From Rubrivivax sp. (GTDB lineage: Bacteria; Pseudomonadota; Gammaproteobacteria; Burkholderiales; Burkholderiaceae_C), in NCBI GenBank assembly GCA_004210455.1, contig SEFA01000062.1:1-39782 (forward strand): 39,782 bases of DNA, written 5' to 3'. Positions 7,759 through 16,043 of the stretch are shown here, piece after piece. Made by a program: the position numbers and the translations under genes. The first letter of the stretch is position 1; every line of letters starts with the position of its first letter. The notes under the pieces are model-generated. The model did not search any database and had not been told where the DNA came from. It was given only the letters and a program-made list of their open reading frames with translations.

Positions 7759-9198
7759 TCACGCCTGCGTGTAAGTGGTCTTGACCGTGGTGTAGAACTC
7801 GGCGGCGTAGCGGCCCTGTTCGCGCGGGCCGTAGCTCGACGACTTGCGGCCGCCGAAGGGCACGTGATAGTCGACGCCCGCCGTCGGCAGGTTGACCATC
7901 ACCATGCCGGCCTGCGCGTGGCGCTTGAAGTGCGTCGCGTGCTTCAGCGAGGTCGTCGCGATGCCGGTGGCCAGGCCGAACGGCGTGTCGTTGGCCAGAT
8001 GCAGCGCCTCGTCATAGTTCTTCGCCCTGATCACGCTGACGACCGGGCCGAAGACTTCTTCGCGGTTGATGCGCATGGCCGGGGCGGTCTCGGTGAAGAG
8101 CGCCGGTGTCAGATAGAAGCCGGGCGCGCCCGCGCTGCTGCTGGCCACGGCGTCGCCGCCGGCGGCGAGCGTCGCGCCTTCCGCCTTGGCGATGGCGATG
8201 TACTCCAGGTCCTGCGCGAGCTGTCGCTCGTCGACGACCGGGCCGATGTCGGTACCGGCCTTGCGGGCGTCGTCGACCTTCAGCGTCTTCATGCGCTCGA
8301 CCATGGCGGCCACGAAGCGGTCATGGATGCCTTCGGTCACGATCAGTCGCGACGACGCCGTGCAGCGCTGGCCGGTGGAGAAGAAGCCACTGTTGATCGC
8401 GGCCGCGACGGCGACGTCGAGGTCCGCGTCGTCCAGCACGACGAACGGGTTCTTGCCGCCCATCTCCAGCTGGAACTTCGCACCGCGCGCGACGCAGGCC
8501 GCCGCGACGCGCTGGCCGGTGGCCACGCTGCCGGTGAAGCTGATGGCGTCCACGCCGGTGTTCTCGAGCAGCTCGGCGCCGACCTCGGAGCCGCGGCCCA
8601 TGACGAGATTGAAGACGCCGTCGGGCAGGCCCGCGCGCTTCAGGATGTCGGCCAGGGCCCAGGCCGAGCCCGGCACCAGGTCGGCGGGCTTGAGCACCAC
8701 GCTGTTGCCGAAGGCCAGTGCCGGCGCGATCTTCCAGGCCGGGATCGCGATCGGGAAGTTCCACGGCGTGATCAGGCCGACGACGCCGATGGGCTCGCGC
8801 GTCACCTCGACGCCGACGCCGGGGCGCACGGACGGCACGACCTCGCCGCCGACGCGCAGCGCCTCGCCGGCGAAGAACTTGAAGATGTTGCCGGCGCGGG
8901 CGACTTCGCCGATCGCTTCGGGCAGCGTCTTGCCTTCCTCGCGGGCGAGCAGGTCGCCGAGCTCGGCGCGGCGCGCGAGGATCTCGGCGCCTGCGGCGTC
9001 GAGCACGTCGAAGCGCTGCTGCGGCGTCGCCAGGCTCCACTTGCCGAAGGCGTTGCGCGCGGCGGCGATCGCGGCGCGGGTCTGCGTCACGTCGGCCTGG
9101 GCGTATTCGCCGACCACGTCGCGCGTGTCGCTCGGGTTGATGTTGCGGGACGCGCGGGGGCCGTCGACCCACTCGCCGTTGATGAGGTTCTTGAACAT
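7759..9198 (-). CDS. 2,5-dioxovalerate (alpha-ketoglutarate semialdehyde) dehydrogenase
   Basis: NAD(P)-dependent aldehyde dehydrogenase oxidising 2,5-dioxopentanoate, the KdgD product, to 2-oxoglutarate for the TCA cycle. The 479-residue protein has the complete superfamily fold. Visible sites are TPWNFP with oxyanion Asn147, the cofactor-binding VVLKPAD with Lys170, FTGSVATGQ (221-229), general base Glu245 in LEMGGKNP and the nucleophile Cys279 in TGQRCTASSR, plus EEVFGPV and PFGGRKSSSYG near the end. The frame is open much further upstream, but the start [10 protein letters not shown] at 9198 is right because it overlaps the kdgD stop by one base (TAATG), implying translational coupling. 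The substrate call comes from the family type and operon; succinate semialdehyde dehydrogenases are close relatives. Confidence 0.9.
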   Translation of the reverse strand: MFKNLINGEWVDGPRASRNINPSDTRDVVGEYAQADVTQTRAAIAAARNAFGKWSLATPQQRFDVLDAAGAEILARRAELGDLLAREEGKTLPEAIGEVARAGNIFKFFAGEALRVGGEVVPSVRPGVGVEVTREPIGVVGLITPWNFPIAIPAWKIAPALAFGNSVVLKPADLVPGSAWALADILKRAGLPDGVFNLVMGRGSEVGAELLENTGVDAISFTGSVATGQRVAAACVARGAKFQLEMGGKNPFVVLDDADLDVAVAAAINSGFFSTGQRCTASSRLIVTEGIHDRFVAAMVERMKTLKVDDARKAGTDIGPVVDERQLAQDLEYIAIAKAEGATLAAGGDAVASSSAGAPGFYLTPALFTETAPAMRINREEVFGPVVSVIRAKNYDEALHLANDTPFGLATGIATTSLKHATHFKRHAQAGMVMVNLPTAGVDYHVPFGGRKSSSYGPREQGRYAAEFYTTVKTTYTQA

Positions 9199-10112
9199 TA
9201 CTGCGGACCCAGCTTGGAGATCAGGGCGCCCAGCTCGTCGACTTCGGCGGGCTTGAGGTCGGACAGCGGCGGGCGCACCGGGCCGGCGGTGTGGCCGATG
9301 AGGGTGGCGCCGGCCTTGACGATGGAGACCGCGTAGCCGTGGCCCTTGTTGCGCAGGGCGATGTAGGGCAGGAAGAACTCCTGGATCAGGCGGTCCGTCG
9401 TGGCGGTGTCGCCGGCGGCGTGGGCGTTGTAGAAGTCGATGGCGGTCTTCGGGATGAAGTTGAAGACGGCCGACGAGTACACCGGGCAGCCCATGGCGCG
9501 GTAGGCGCCGGCGAAGACTTCGGCGGTGGGCAGGCCGCCCAGGTAGCTGAAGCGGTCGCCCAGGGTCTGGCGGATGGAGACGAAGGATTCGATGTCGCCG
9601 AAGCCGTCCTTGAAGCCGATCAGGTTGGAGCAGGTGTCGGCCAGCTTGAGCAGCGATTCGGGCGTCAGGCGGCAGGCGCCGCGGTTGTAGACGATGACGC
9701 CGAACTTGACGCTGCGGCACACGGCCTGCACGTGGGCGACCAGGCCTTCCTGCGACGCTTCGGTCAGGTAGTGCGGCAGCAGCAGGATGCCCTGGGCGCC
9801 CAGGCGTTCGGCTTCCTGCGCGTACTGGATGGCGACCCTGGTCGGGCCGCCGGCGCCCGCGATGATGGGCATGCGGCCCTTGCAGGTCTCGACGGCGACG
9901 CGGATGACGTCGCTGTATTCCTTGGGTTCGAGCGAGAAGAACTCGCCGGTGCCGCCGGCGGCGAACAGGGCGGTGGCGCCGTAAGGCATCAGCCATTCCA
10001 GGCGCTCGGCGTAGGGCTTGGGCGCGAAGTTCAACTGGGCGTCGAAGTCGGTCAGCGGGAACGACAGCAGGCCGTGGGAAATGGTCGCTTTGAGGTCTTG
10101 GGGCGAGGTCAT
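9198..10112 (-). CDS. kdgD: 5-dehydro-4-deoxyglucarate dehydratase
   Basis: Class I aldolase-family (DapA/NAL superfamily) lyase that dehydrates and decarboxylates 5-dehydro-4-deoxy-D-glucarate to 2,5-dioxopentanoate. The 304-residue TIM barrel shows [16 protein letters not shown] (51-66), the catalytic Tyr142 in VIVYNRG, and the Schiff-base Lys168 in IGFKDGFGD. The NRG/KDG combination is the signature of KdgD rather than DapA. The frame extends to 10220, but the start at 10112 ([10 protein letters not shown]) is chosen because GGAGA precedes it and known family members begin there; the extra residues look like leader translated by chance. It is the first gene of the operon, with candidate operators upstream. 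Together with garD and the dehydrogenase it completes a three-enzyme route from galactarate to 2-oxoglutarate. Confidence 0.93.
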   Translation of the reverse strand: MTSPQDLKATISHGLLSFPLTDFDAQLNFAPKPYAERLEWLMPYGATALFAAGGTGEFFSLEPKEYSDVIRVAVETCKGRMPIIAGAGGPTRVAIQYAQEAERLGAQGILLLPHYLTEASQEGLVAHVQAVCRSVKFGVIVYNRGACRLTPESLLKLADTCSNLIGFKDGFGDIESFVSIRQTLGDRFSYLGGLPTAEVFAGAYRAMGCPVYSSAVFNFIPKTAIDFYNAHAAGDTATTDRLIQEFFLPYIALRNKGHGYAVSIVKAGATLIGHTAGPVRPPLSDLKPAEVDELGALISKLGPQ

Positions 10113-10167
10113 GAGGGGCTTGTCTCCGTGGCTACAACAGCGCTGGAACCCGTCATCGCACTTGAAT

Positions 10168-10181
10168 TGGTACCGGTACCA
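10168..10181 (-). promoter_or_regulatory. Perfect palindrome, candidate operator of the hexarate operon
   Basis: TGGTACCGGTACCA is a perfect 14-base palindrome 56-69 bases upstream of the kdgD start, a typical promoter-operator position. TGGTnnnnnnACCA symmetry suits GntR/FadR-type or LacI-type repressors that control sugar-acid operons in proteobacteria. The binding protein is not in the window, so the family is inference. Confidence 0.5.
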
Positions 10182-10225
10182 GCGTGAGCGGATGGTAGCG
10201 AGCAGGACATCCCTGTTCAAGAGCG

Positions 10226-10236
10226 ATGTCGTACAA
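10226..10236 (-). promoter_or_regulatory. GntR/FadR-like half-palindrome (TGT-N3-ACA)
   Basis: ATGTCGTACAA matches the FadR-subfamily operator pattern TNGTNNNACNA at all but the first base. It lies about 115 bases upstream of kdgD and 45 bases from the stronger palindrome. It could be a second site for the same or another regulator. Short motif, so chance cannot be excluded. Confidence 0.3.
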
Positions 10237-10441
10237 CTTCGGGTAATTACCTAATCGATCTTCGCGCAGCCCTCCCCCGATGGAGGGCGCTCATTCGCGG
10301 GCGCCCATTGGAGGTACCCCTTCAGAGGGAGGAGACCTAGGGGTAGTTGGCGGCGGGAGCGCCACCTACAACCGGTAGGCGATCGAGGGGAAGCAGTCCG
10401 CTTTGTTCCCGATGCGCCAAGGCATTACCTAGGAGTCAGCC

Positions 10442-10672
10442 ATGAGAACCGAAGCGAGAACCGCATTCCAACAGCAGGTCATCGAAGCGCTCGTCGAGAG
10501 CAAGGCCATCAACATCGACGCGGTGAGCGCGACCTTCGCCAAGTTCGGCGAACGCGCCCTGCTGCAGGGCGAGCCGCTGGTCACCATCATCAACCGCCAC
10601 GCCATCTGGAACTGCGGCTGGCCGGGACCGGAGCTCGACATCCTGCGCAACGGCCCGCAGCTGCGCGGGTGA
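10442..10672 (+). CDS. Small protein of unknown function, paired with the 452-residue protein
   Basis: A 76-residue protein with a good ribosome site (TAGGAG, 10430-10435). Residues 1-45 look helical and leader-like (VIEALVESKAINIDAVSATF, then AKFGERALLQGEPLV). The C-terminus is quite different: NRHAIWNCGWPGPELDILRN, with one Cys, two Trp and several Pro/Gly. It ends four bases before the next start, so the two are surely co-expressed. Small protein plus large partner is the layout of precursor-peptide/maturation pairs and of small regulator/effector pairs, but no known modification enzyme (radical SAM, YcaO, lanthipeptide synthetase) is adjacent. I do not recognise the family; coding is supported by the ribosome site and tight spacing. 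Confidence 0.6.
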   Translation: MRTEARTAFQQQVIEALVESKAINIDAVSATFAKFGERALLQGEPLVTIINRHAIWNCGWPGPELDILRNGPQLRG

Positions 10673-10676
10673 GGCC

Positions 10677-12035
10677 ATGAGCGCGGTCGTCTCGATGCCC
10701 GTGGTCTGGCCGGTGGTGGGCAGGCGGTCGGTCGCGGCCCGGCGTCGGGACGACCTGCTCGGCCGGGTGCACCTCGCGGTGCGCCTGGCCCGGAGAAGCT
10801 TGAAGTCGGCCGTGGCGGCCGCGGAGGAGTCGTCGGGGGGGACGTCGGGGGAGGTGCCTGCGAAGGGCGGCCCGGAACAGCCGGCCGCGCTGGTGCTGGG
10901 GAAGGTCGTCGGCGAGGCCGCGATGCTGTTGCGCACGACGGCGCCCCTGCGCGGCGAGGACGAGACGCTCGATGTCGAGTCCCGGCTGCTCGCGGTGCAG
11001 CTCGTGGCGCAGGCGCGCGGGGCGCGGGTGCGGGAGCGCCTGTGCAACGACGCCGGTCGAGCGCTGGAGCATGCGTCGGCGCATCTGTTCCTGGGCGACG
11101 CCGGGTACCCGGACGAAGCCTTCGACCGGTTGCTCCACGACATCCTCGACGGCGAGGATGCCTGCGGTCCGGAACGCCTGCCGAATCATCAGCTCGAATG
11201 CGCCTGGCTCGACCAGATCCGGCGCGGTCGGGTCGATGTAGAGCCGATCGATGAGGAACTGCTGGTCGCCACCTGCATCGGGTGGCCGCTCGACGTGCTG
11301 GGCTGCTCCACGCTGGACCTCTACATGTTCACGCACGTGGTGATGTACGCCTCCGACATGGGGCGGCGTGCGGTGCCTCTGCCGCGTCCTGTCGAGGACA
11401 TCCTCGCCGAAGCGGAAGCGGGTCTGGCCGCGGCGCTCGATGCGGACAACTTCGATCTGGCGGCGGAGCTGCTGTGGACCTGGCCGATGTTGCGGCAGCC
11501 GTGGAGCGCGGCGGCGATCTTCGCGTTCGAGCTGCTGGCGCGGGTGCAGGACGAGCACGCGTTCCTGCCGGGACCGCACTACGCGCGGTGGGCGGGATCG
11601 CCGGCGTGCGGCCTCGCGCATGAGGACGTGGTCATGCGGACCTCGTATCACGCGACGCTCGTGATGGGCATGTTGTGCGCGATCACGCTGCAGCCGGGCG
11701 CGGCACCGGTGTCCGCGGAGCGTTCCGTGGCCATCGGACGGCGGATCGACGGCGACCTGCTCGACGTCCTGCCGCCCAGGGCGGCGGTGCCTCGATGGCA
11801 GCGCGACTTCGCGGCGCTCGATGAACGCGAGCGCGCGTCGTTGACGTCGTTGTGCTTCAGTGTGTGGTTCCGTCGCGCGGCGTCCGCGAATGACATTCCG
11901 CGATTGCGCGCGGCCCTGGCCGCGACGCTGGAGCACGACGACTGCGACGGGCCGTCGGCGCATCAGGCCTTGCGACGCCTCCAGCGCATCACGGCCATCG
12001 GTCGCCTGCAGGCGGAATCGATGGCTTCGCGCTGA
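10677..12035 (+). CDS. Uncharacterised 452-residue protein, possibly DUF6895-like
   Basis: Mostly helical protein with no membrane segment or signal peptide. Recognisable stretches are LGKVVGEAAMLLRTTAP near 73-90, ERLPNHQLECAWLDQIR (166-182), then LDLYMFTHVVMYASDMG (213-229), and a YHATLVMGMLCA segment near residue 330. A THxxxYxxDxG motif flanked by a Leu/Trp-rich helical repeat (ELLWTWPMLRQPWS) resembles, as I recall it, the actinobacterial/proteobacterial DUF6895 family, whose function is unknown to me. The match is from memory and weak. The start at 10677 has GGTGAGG upstream, four bases after the small protein's stop. It converges with the lipoprotein gene, with 20 bases between the stops. 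Confidence 0.7.
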   Translation: MSAVVSMPVVWPVVGRRSVAARRRDDLLGRVHLAVRLARRSLKSAVAAAEESSGGTSGEVPAKGGPEQPAALVLGKVVGEAAMLLRTTAPLRGEDETLDVESRLLAVQLVAQARGARVRERLCNDAGRALEHASAHLFLGDAGYPDEAFDRLLHDILDGEDACGPERLPNHQLECAWLDQIRRGRVDVEPIDEELLVATCIGWPLDVLGCSTLDLYMFTHVVMYASDMGRRAVPLPRPVEDILAEAEAGLAAALDADNFDLAAELLWTWPMLRQPWSAAAIFAFELLARVQDEHAFLPGPHYARWAGSPACGLAHEDVVMRTSYHATLVMGMLCAITLQPGAAPVSAERSVAIGRRIDGDLLDVLPPRAAVPRWQRDFAALDERERASLTSLCFSVWFRRAASANDIPRLRAALAATLEHDDCDGPSAHQALRRLQRITAIGRLQAESMASR

Positions 12036-12055
12036 TCGCAGTCAACAACACCCGG

Positions 12056-13741
12056 TCACTTCACGTCGATGACGGTGCCGAGCGAGAACGCCCCCAGGGT
12101 GGCATCCCAGCGTTGTCCCGACGCGGCATTGTCCGCATTGGCCCAGCGGATCGCGAAGCGCGCATCGTTGGCGAGACGCGTGTCGCCGTCGGGCAAGGCC
12201 ACGCTGACCTGATAACGACCGGTCGGCAGATCGGCCGGCACGGACGCGGCGAGGGTCGCCGTCTGGTCGACGCCGCTCGGCAGCCACGTGCGCGGATCCG
12301 AGCCCGAGGCATCGATGCGACGCACCTCGCCGCTCGTGGCGCTCTTCAACACGAATTGAACGCCGCGCGGATTGAACACCCGCGCCCAGCCGTCGTTGCG
12401 CAGGTCCAGCTGCAGACTCAAGGACTGACCCCGCGCGACGGACGCCGCGTGCGACACCTTCACCAGCGCCAGCCGATAGCCCATCTTCCGGCGCACTTCG
12501 GCCATGCAGCCGCCTTGCACCCACTTGTCGTGGAAGGCGGTGCGGTAGTACTCGTCGTTGAGGTAGGTGAGGTTGTAGCGCGCGCCCTCGGCGAGGATGT
12601 CGGCGCATTGGCTGCGCGCCACGGCGCCGGCTTCGTCGGCCGGGTTGCAGGTCTCGCCGCCGAAGGGTGCGAGGTCGCCAAGCCGGTCGACGTAGTCGCG
12701 CTGTTTCGTCACGGTGGTCGCGTTGTCGTCATAGGTGCCGACATCCGTCTTGCTCGCCAGGAAGCAGTCGTTGTGCACGCCCACCCGCAGACCGCCGGCC
12801 AGCACCGCGCTCAAGTTCGGCAGCGTCGGCGTGCCGTCCATCACATACGGCGGATAACGGAGCTGGATGAACCGGCTCGCCGGCAGCGCGGCGAGCAACG
12901 CATCGCGGATCTGGTTGCGGCTGGTCGCCGCGGTCAGATTGTTGGAGGAGGTGTGCCACTCGCCCCACGCGCCGATGAAGCCTGCCTGCATGAACGCGAT
13001 CACGTCGGCGTTGCGCTGCAGCACCGGCTTGATCTGCGTGATGTGTGCGAGCACGCGGGACAGCGGCGCGTCCTTGGCGTTCTGGTAGTCGACCTCGGAC
13101 TCGGGGTAGTTGTAGACAGCGCGGATCACCAGCTTCACGCCAGCGGCGCGCGCATGCTCGAACGCCGTCTCGACCTGCGCGAGCAGTGCCGGGGTCAGGT
13201 CTGAACCGCGATAGGCGGACAGGTCCAGCTTGGAGAACAGCAGGCGATAGCCCGCCTTGTAGGCGTCGTCGGCGTCGGCGCGGGTGAACGTGTCGAGGTT
13301 GGACCAGGTCCACCGGTAGAAGCCGCGCTCGGGGTTGGGGAGTTCGGCGTCGGTCGCGGTGAAGGTGGCGACCGTCTGGGGATCGTCGGTGCCGGCGGGC
13401 GGCACGGGCGTCGGTGTCGGTGTGATCGGCGGTGTCTCAGGATTCGATGGCGTGGTCGGTGTCGTGGGCGTCGTGGGCGTGGTCGGATTCGTCGGTGTCG
13501 ACGGCGTTTCAGGCGTCGTCGGCGCCGGCGTCGTCGGCGTCGTCGGCGTTGGGGTCGTCGGCGTGGTCGGTGAACTCGCCCCCGTCGTCGGCGGCGCGGT
13601 CGACACCGGCGGGGCGGCCTCGCTCGATCCGGATCCGCCGCCGCAGGCCGCGAGGATCGCCATCGAGAACGCCGCGGCGATCGGGCTCATGCCGGGGAAA
13701 GGGCGGCGGACGGGGCGTTGCTTCTGCATGGATCGGCTCAT
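12056..13741 (-). CDS. Lipoprotein with Thr/Pro stalk and DUF4874-DUF4832-like domains
   Basis: A secreted, membrane-anchored protein. The signal peptide ends with lipobox LAAC (Cys33 from this start; Cys29 if ATG 13729, MQKQRPVRRP, is used, which is equally plausible since neither has a strong ribosome site). After Cys comes GGGSGSS, then about 65 residues of Thr-Pro-rich repeats forming an extended stalk. The globular part begins NPERGFYRWTWSNLDTF, as in DUF4874, runs through a TIM-barrel-like region (KLVIRAVYNYPES, FIGAWGEWHTSSNN) and ends in a beta-rich domain (ARGQSLSLQLDLRNDGWARV onward) as in DUF4832. Such pairs resemble glycoside hydrolases with beta-sandwich modules, so a surface polysaccharide-degrading or binding role is plausible but unproven. 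The long upstream open frame to 14074 is not part of it. Confidence 0.85.
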   Translation of the reverse strand: MSRSMQKQRPVRRPFPGMSPIAAAFSMAILAACGGGSGSSEAAPPVSTAPPTTGASSPTTPTTPTPTTPTTPAPTTPETPSTPTNPTTPTTPTTPTTPSNPETPPITPTPTPVPPAGTDDPQTVATFTATDAELPNPERGFYRWTWSNLDTFTRADADDAYKAGYRLLFSKLDLSAYRGSDLTPALLAQVETAFEHARAAGVKLVIRAVYNYPESEVDYQNAKDAPLSRVLAHITQIKPVLQRNADVIAFMQAGFIGAWGEWHTSSNNLTAATSRNQIRDALLAALPASRFIQLRYPPYVMDGTPTLPNLSAVLAGGLRVGVHNDCFLASKTDVGTYDDNATTVTKQRDYVDRLGDLAPFGGETCNPADEAGAVARSQCADILAEGARYNLTYLNDEYYRTAFHDKWVQGGCMAEVRRKMGYRLALVKVSHAASVARGQSLSLQLDLRNDGWARVFNPRGVQFVLKSATSGEVRRIDASGSDPRTWLPSGVDQTATLAASVPADLPTGRYQVSVALPDGDTRLANDARFAIRWANADNAASGQRWDATLGAFSLGTVIDVK

Positions 13742-14072
13742 TGACTGGTTTGTTGCCAATGTATTTCTGCTGAAGCCAAGAACGCCGCAACGGAGCGCAA
13801 CAGAGTGCATCGCGGGCGGTGGCTGGAGAAACCCTTTCGAGATTTCAAGGGGCGAAAGCTCGTTGAAAAAGGCCCAGTCGCGACGCACCTGGGAGACGAT
13901 CGAAGAGGTGGAGCGCGAAGAAGCTGACGCAGCACGCCAGGAATAGGCACCTTTGGGGGATGGCTCGGGGTCCCTGGGGTGAGACATCCGAACAACGGTG
14001 TCGGAGCCCTCGATTCGGGCCCTCCGGCGCGGCCCTAGAGTGACCTCATGCATTGAACAGAAGAGACGCCAC
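13742..14072. other. Divergent intergenic region, lipoprotein / GHKL gene
   Basis: Holds the promoters of the lipoprotein (leftward) and the GHKL-nuclease gene (rightward). A short open frame 13728-13946 on the plus strand ends in an acidic helix-like tail (TWETIEEVEREEADAARQE) but overlaps the lipoprotein's signal sequence and has no ribosome site. A small inverted repeat CCCTT/AAGGG lies near 13831-13851. I see no recognisable regulatory motif. Confidence 0.5.
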
Positions 14073-16043
14073 ATGACCGCATCCCCATCACAGAGCGACG
14101 AATCGACGCGCCCGCACTTCGAAGAGGACTACCTTCTCCGGACCATCGGCCCCATCGCGGAAGACGCCGGCATGGCGTTGACGGAACTCGTGGCCAACGC
14201 GTGGGACGCCGGCGCATCGCTCGTCGATCTGACGATTCCGTCGGCCGTCGGTGGAACGCTGATCGTCGAGGATGACGGTCACGGCATGACCGCGGACCAG
14301 TTCCGGGAGCGGTGGATGATGCTGGGTTACGACCGCCTCAAGCGACAAGGGGTGGAGGTCGAGTTCCCTGCGCTGCGCAAGGGCTGGCGGCGCTTCGCCT
14401 ATGGCCGCAGCGGCATGGGGCGCCACGGGCTTCTGTGTTTCGCGGATCGGTATTCGGTCGAGACCTGGCGCGACGGACAGTCCCTGCGCGTCGACATCGC
14501 CACGCCCGAGTCTTCGACGCCATTAGGTATCGAGAACGAAGTTCGAGCCCGCCGGGATGCCCAGGGGACGCAGATCTCCGTCGCTGTTCAAAGGCGACTT
14601 CCGGATGCCGGGCAGGTCCGCTCGCTTCTCGCAGCGACATTCCTCCATGACCCGCGTTTCATCGTGCGTGTGAATGGTGAATCCGTGGCGGGAGCCGATC
14701 TGTCCGATTCCATCGAGCGCATCGAACTGGAGATCGACGGTGGTCCGCCGGTCGTCGTCCGAGTCGTCGACGCCACACGCGATGGCAGGGGCGCCAGCCA
14801 TGCAGGCCTCTCGTTCTGGGTGAATGGCCGACGGGTCGGCACGCCAAGCTGGATGATCGGCGACGAGTCCGTGGTGAACGCATCCGGGCGATTTGCCCGG
14901 CGCTATGCGGTGATCGTCCAGGCCGGGGAGGGCTGGCTGCCTGAGGTAGACCGGCACTGGCAGCAGTTCCGACGAAGCGTGGCGGTCGATTCCTTGCATC
15001 TGGCGGTGCGCGATTACGTCCTCAGCGCGTTTGAGCAACTGGGGAAGACCGTCGCGGACGAAACTTCCGAGGCCGCGCTGATGCGTCACCGGGAGATCTT
15101 CGGAAGGCTCTCGCGCATTCGACGTGCCGAAATCGCCGCTTTCACGCGGGCACTGGTGAAGGCGACGCCAGCGGCCTCCCAGGACGTGCTGTCGGCTGCT
15201 GTGTTGGCTGCCATCCGGATCGAGCGCGCTCGGGGCGGTTCAGGCTTGCTCGACAGGCTGGCCGCACTCGATGATGCGGACATCGGTGGGCTCCAGGAGT
15301 TGCTGAGTCAGTGGTCCGTCTGCGACGCGCTCGCCGTACTCGAAGAGATCGATCAACGGATGGCGGTCATCGCAACGATCGAAAGGCTGAGCGCAGACCC
15401 CGGTGCCGACGAGTTGCGCGTGCTCCACCCCTTGGTCACGCAGGCGCGCTGGTTGTTCGGTCCGGAGTTCGAGAGCGCCGAGTACGCCAGCAATGTCAGC
15501 TTGCGGACGGCCGCGGAGAAGGTCTTCGGGAATCGACTGCCGATGGATGCCTTCCCGAACCACCGGCTGCGTCCGGATCTCATCGTCCTCGCTGATGCGA
15601 CCTGTTCCGTCGTGGCGCGTGAGGGGCTGGAACCGGGTGACGTAACGGCGTCGAAGATTCGCAACGTCCTGATCGTCGAGTTGAAACGCGGCCGCTCGAC
15701 GATCGTGTCGGATGACCTCGATCAAGCGATGCGATACGTCCGGGGTTTCCTGGACAGTGGAGCGCTGGACGGATCACCGTATTACTCCGCTTTCGTGGTG
15801 GGACATTCGATCGGATTCAAATCCGGCCGTGAGTCGGACATCAAGGATGGAGGCGTCTTGCATGGCCACGTGCGGGCGGTCACCTACGGTCAGCTCATCC
15901 GCTCTGCCCACCAGCGACTTTTCCGATTGAAGGAGCGGATCCCAGCCCGCTATGAGGAGATGACGGGTGCGGACCTGTCTGACAGGGTGATGCGGGCTGG
16001 CGCGCCGTCCCGCGTGGCGCTGATCGAGCCCGACGGCATCTGA
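14073..16043 (+). CDS. GHKL ATPase fused to a PD-(D/E)XK nuclease-like domain (candidate defence protein)
   Basis: A 656-residue protein starting at 14073 (AGAAGAGA upstream; the frame is open to 13998 without a better start). Residues about 15-250 carry the Hsp90/MutL/MORC-type ATP-binding fold: motif N ELVANAWDAGA (E38, N42), motif G1 DDGHGM (67-72) and the lid glycines GRSGMGRHG (111-119). A second fold and a helical region (250-470) follow. The C-terminus has the restriction-endonuclease-like motif: RPDLIV with Asp502, VELK with Glu536 and Lys538, and QAMRY (Q551, Y555), the Q-x-x-x-Y helix of RecB/Cas4-type nucleases. ATPases of the MORC/MutL branch are known in prokaryotic restriction-like loci, so phage or plasmid defence is a fair inference. 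It is a single gene between unrelated functions, looks less GC-rich than its neighbours, and its stop codon directly abuts the flhA stop. Confidence 0.85.
   Translation: MTASPSQSDESTRPHFEEDYLLRTIGPIAEDAGMALTELVANAWDAGASLVDLTIPSAVGGTLIVEDDGHGMTADQFRERWMMLGYDRLKRQGVEVEFPALRKGWRRFAYGRSGMGRHGLLCFADRYSVETWRDGQSLRVDIATPESSTPLGIENEVRARRDAQGTQISVAVQRRLPDAGQVRSLLAATFLHDPRFIVRVNGESVAGADLSDSIERIELEIDGGPPVVVRVVDATRDGRGASHAGLSFWVNGRRVGTPSWMIGDESVVNASGRFARRYAVIVQAGEGWLPEVDRHWQQFRRSVAVDSLHLAVRDYVLSAFEQLGKTVADETSEAALMRHREIFGRLSRIRRAEIAAFTRALVKATPAASQDVLSAAVLAAIRIERARGGSGLLDRLAALDDADIGGLQELLSQWSVCDALAVLEEIDQRMAVIATIERLSADPGADELRVLHPLVTQARWLFGPEFESAEYASNVSLRTAAEKVFGNRLPMDAFPNHRLRPDLIVLADATCSVVAREGLEPGDVTASKIRNVLIVELKRGRSTIVSDDLDQAMRYVRGFLDSGALDGSPYYSAFVVGHSIGFKSGRESDIKDGGVLHGHVRAVTYGQLIRSAHQRLFRLKERIPARYEEMTGADLSDRVMRAGAPSRVALIEPDGI

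Larger units (their letters stand above)
10113..10441. other. Divergent regulatory region between kdgD operon and the 10442 gene pair
   Basis: Contains the kdgD leader and two candidate operators near kdgD. A GC-rich stretch follows at 10270-10350 with inverted repeats (GGGCGC paired with GCGCCC around 10286-10307; runs of CCCTCC and GAGGGAGG facing each other). At the right end is the ribosome site of the 10442 gene (TAGGAG). No convincing open frame and no regulator gene is present here, so a hexarate regulator must be encoded elsewhere. Confidence 0.6.

Noticed and set aside
13728-13946. Plus-strand frame ending in an acidic tail between lipoprotein and GHKL gene
   Set aside because: No ribosome site, overlaps the lipoprotein signal sequence antisense, and no recognisable domain.
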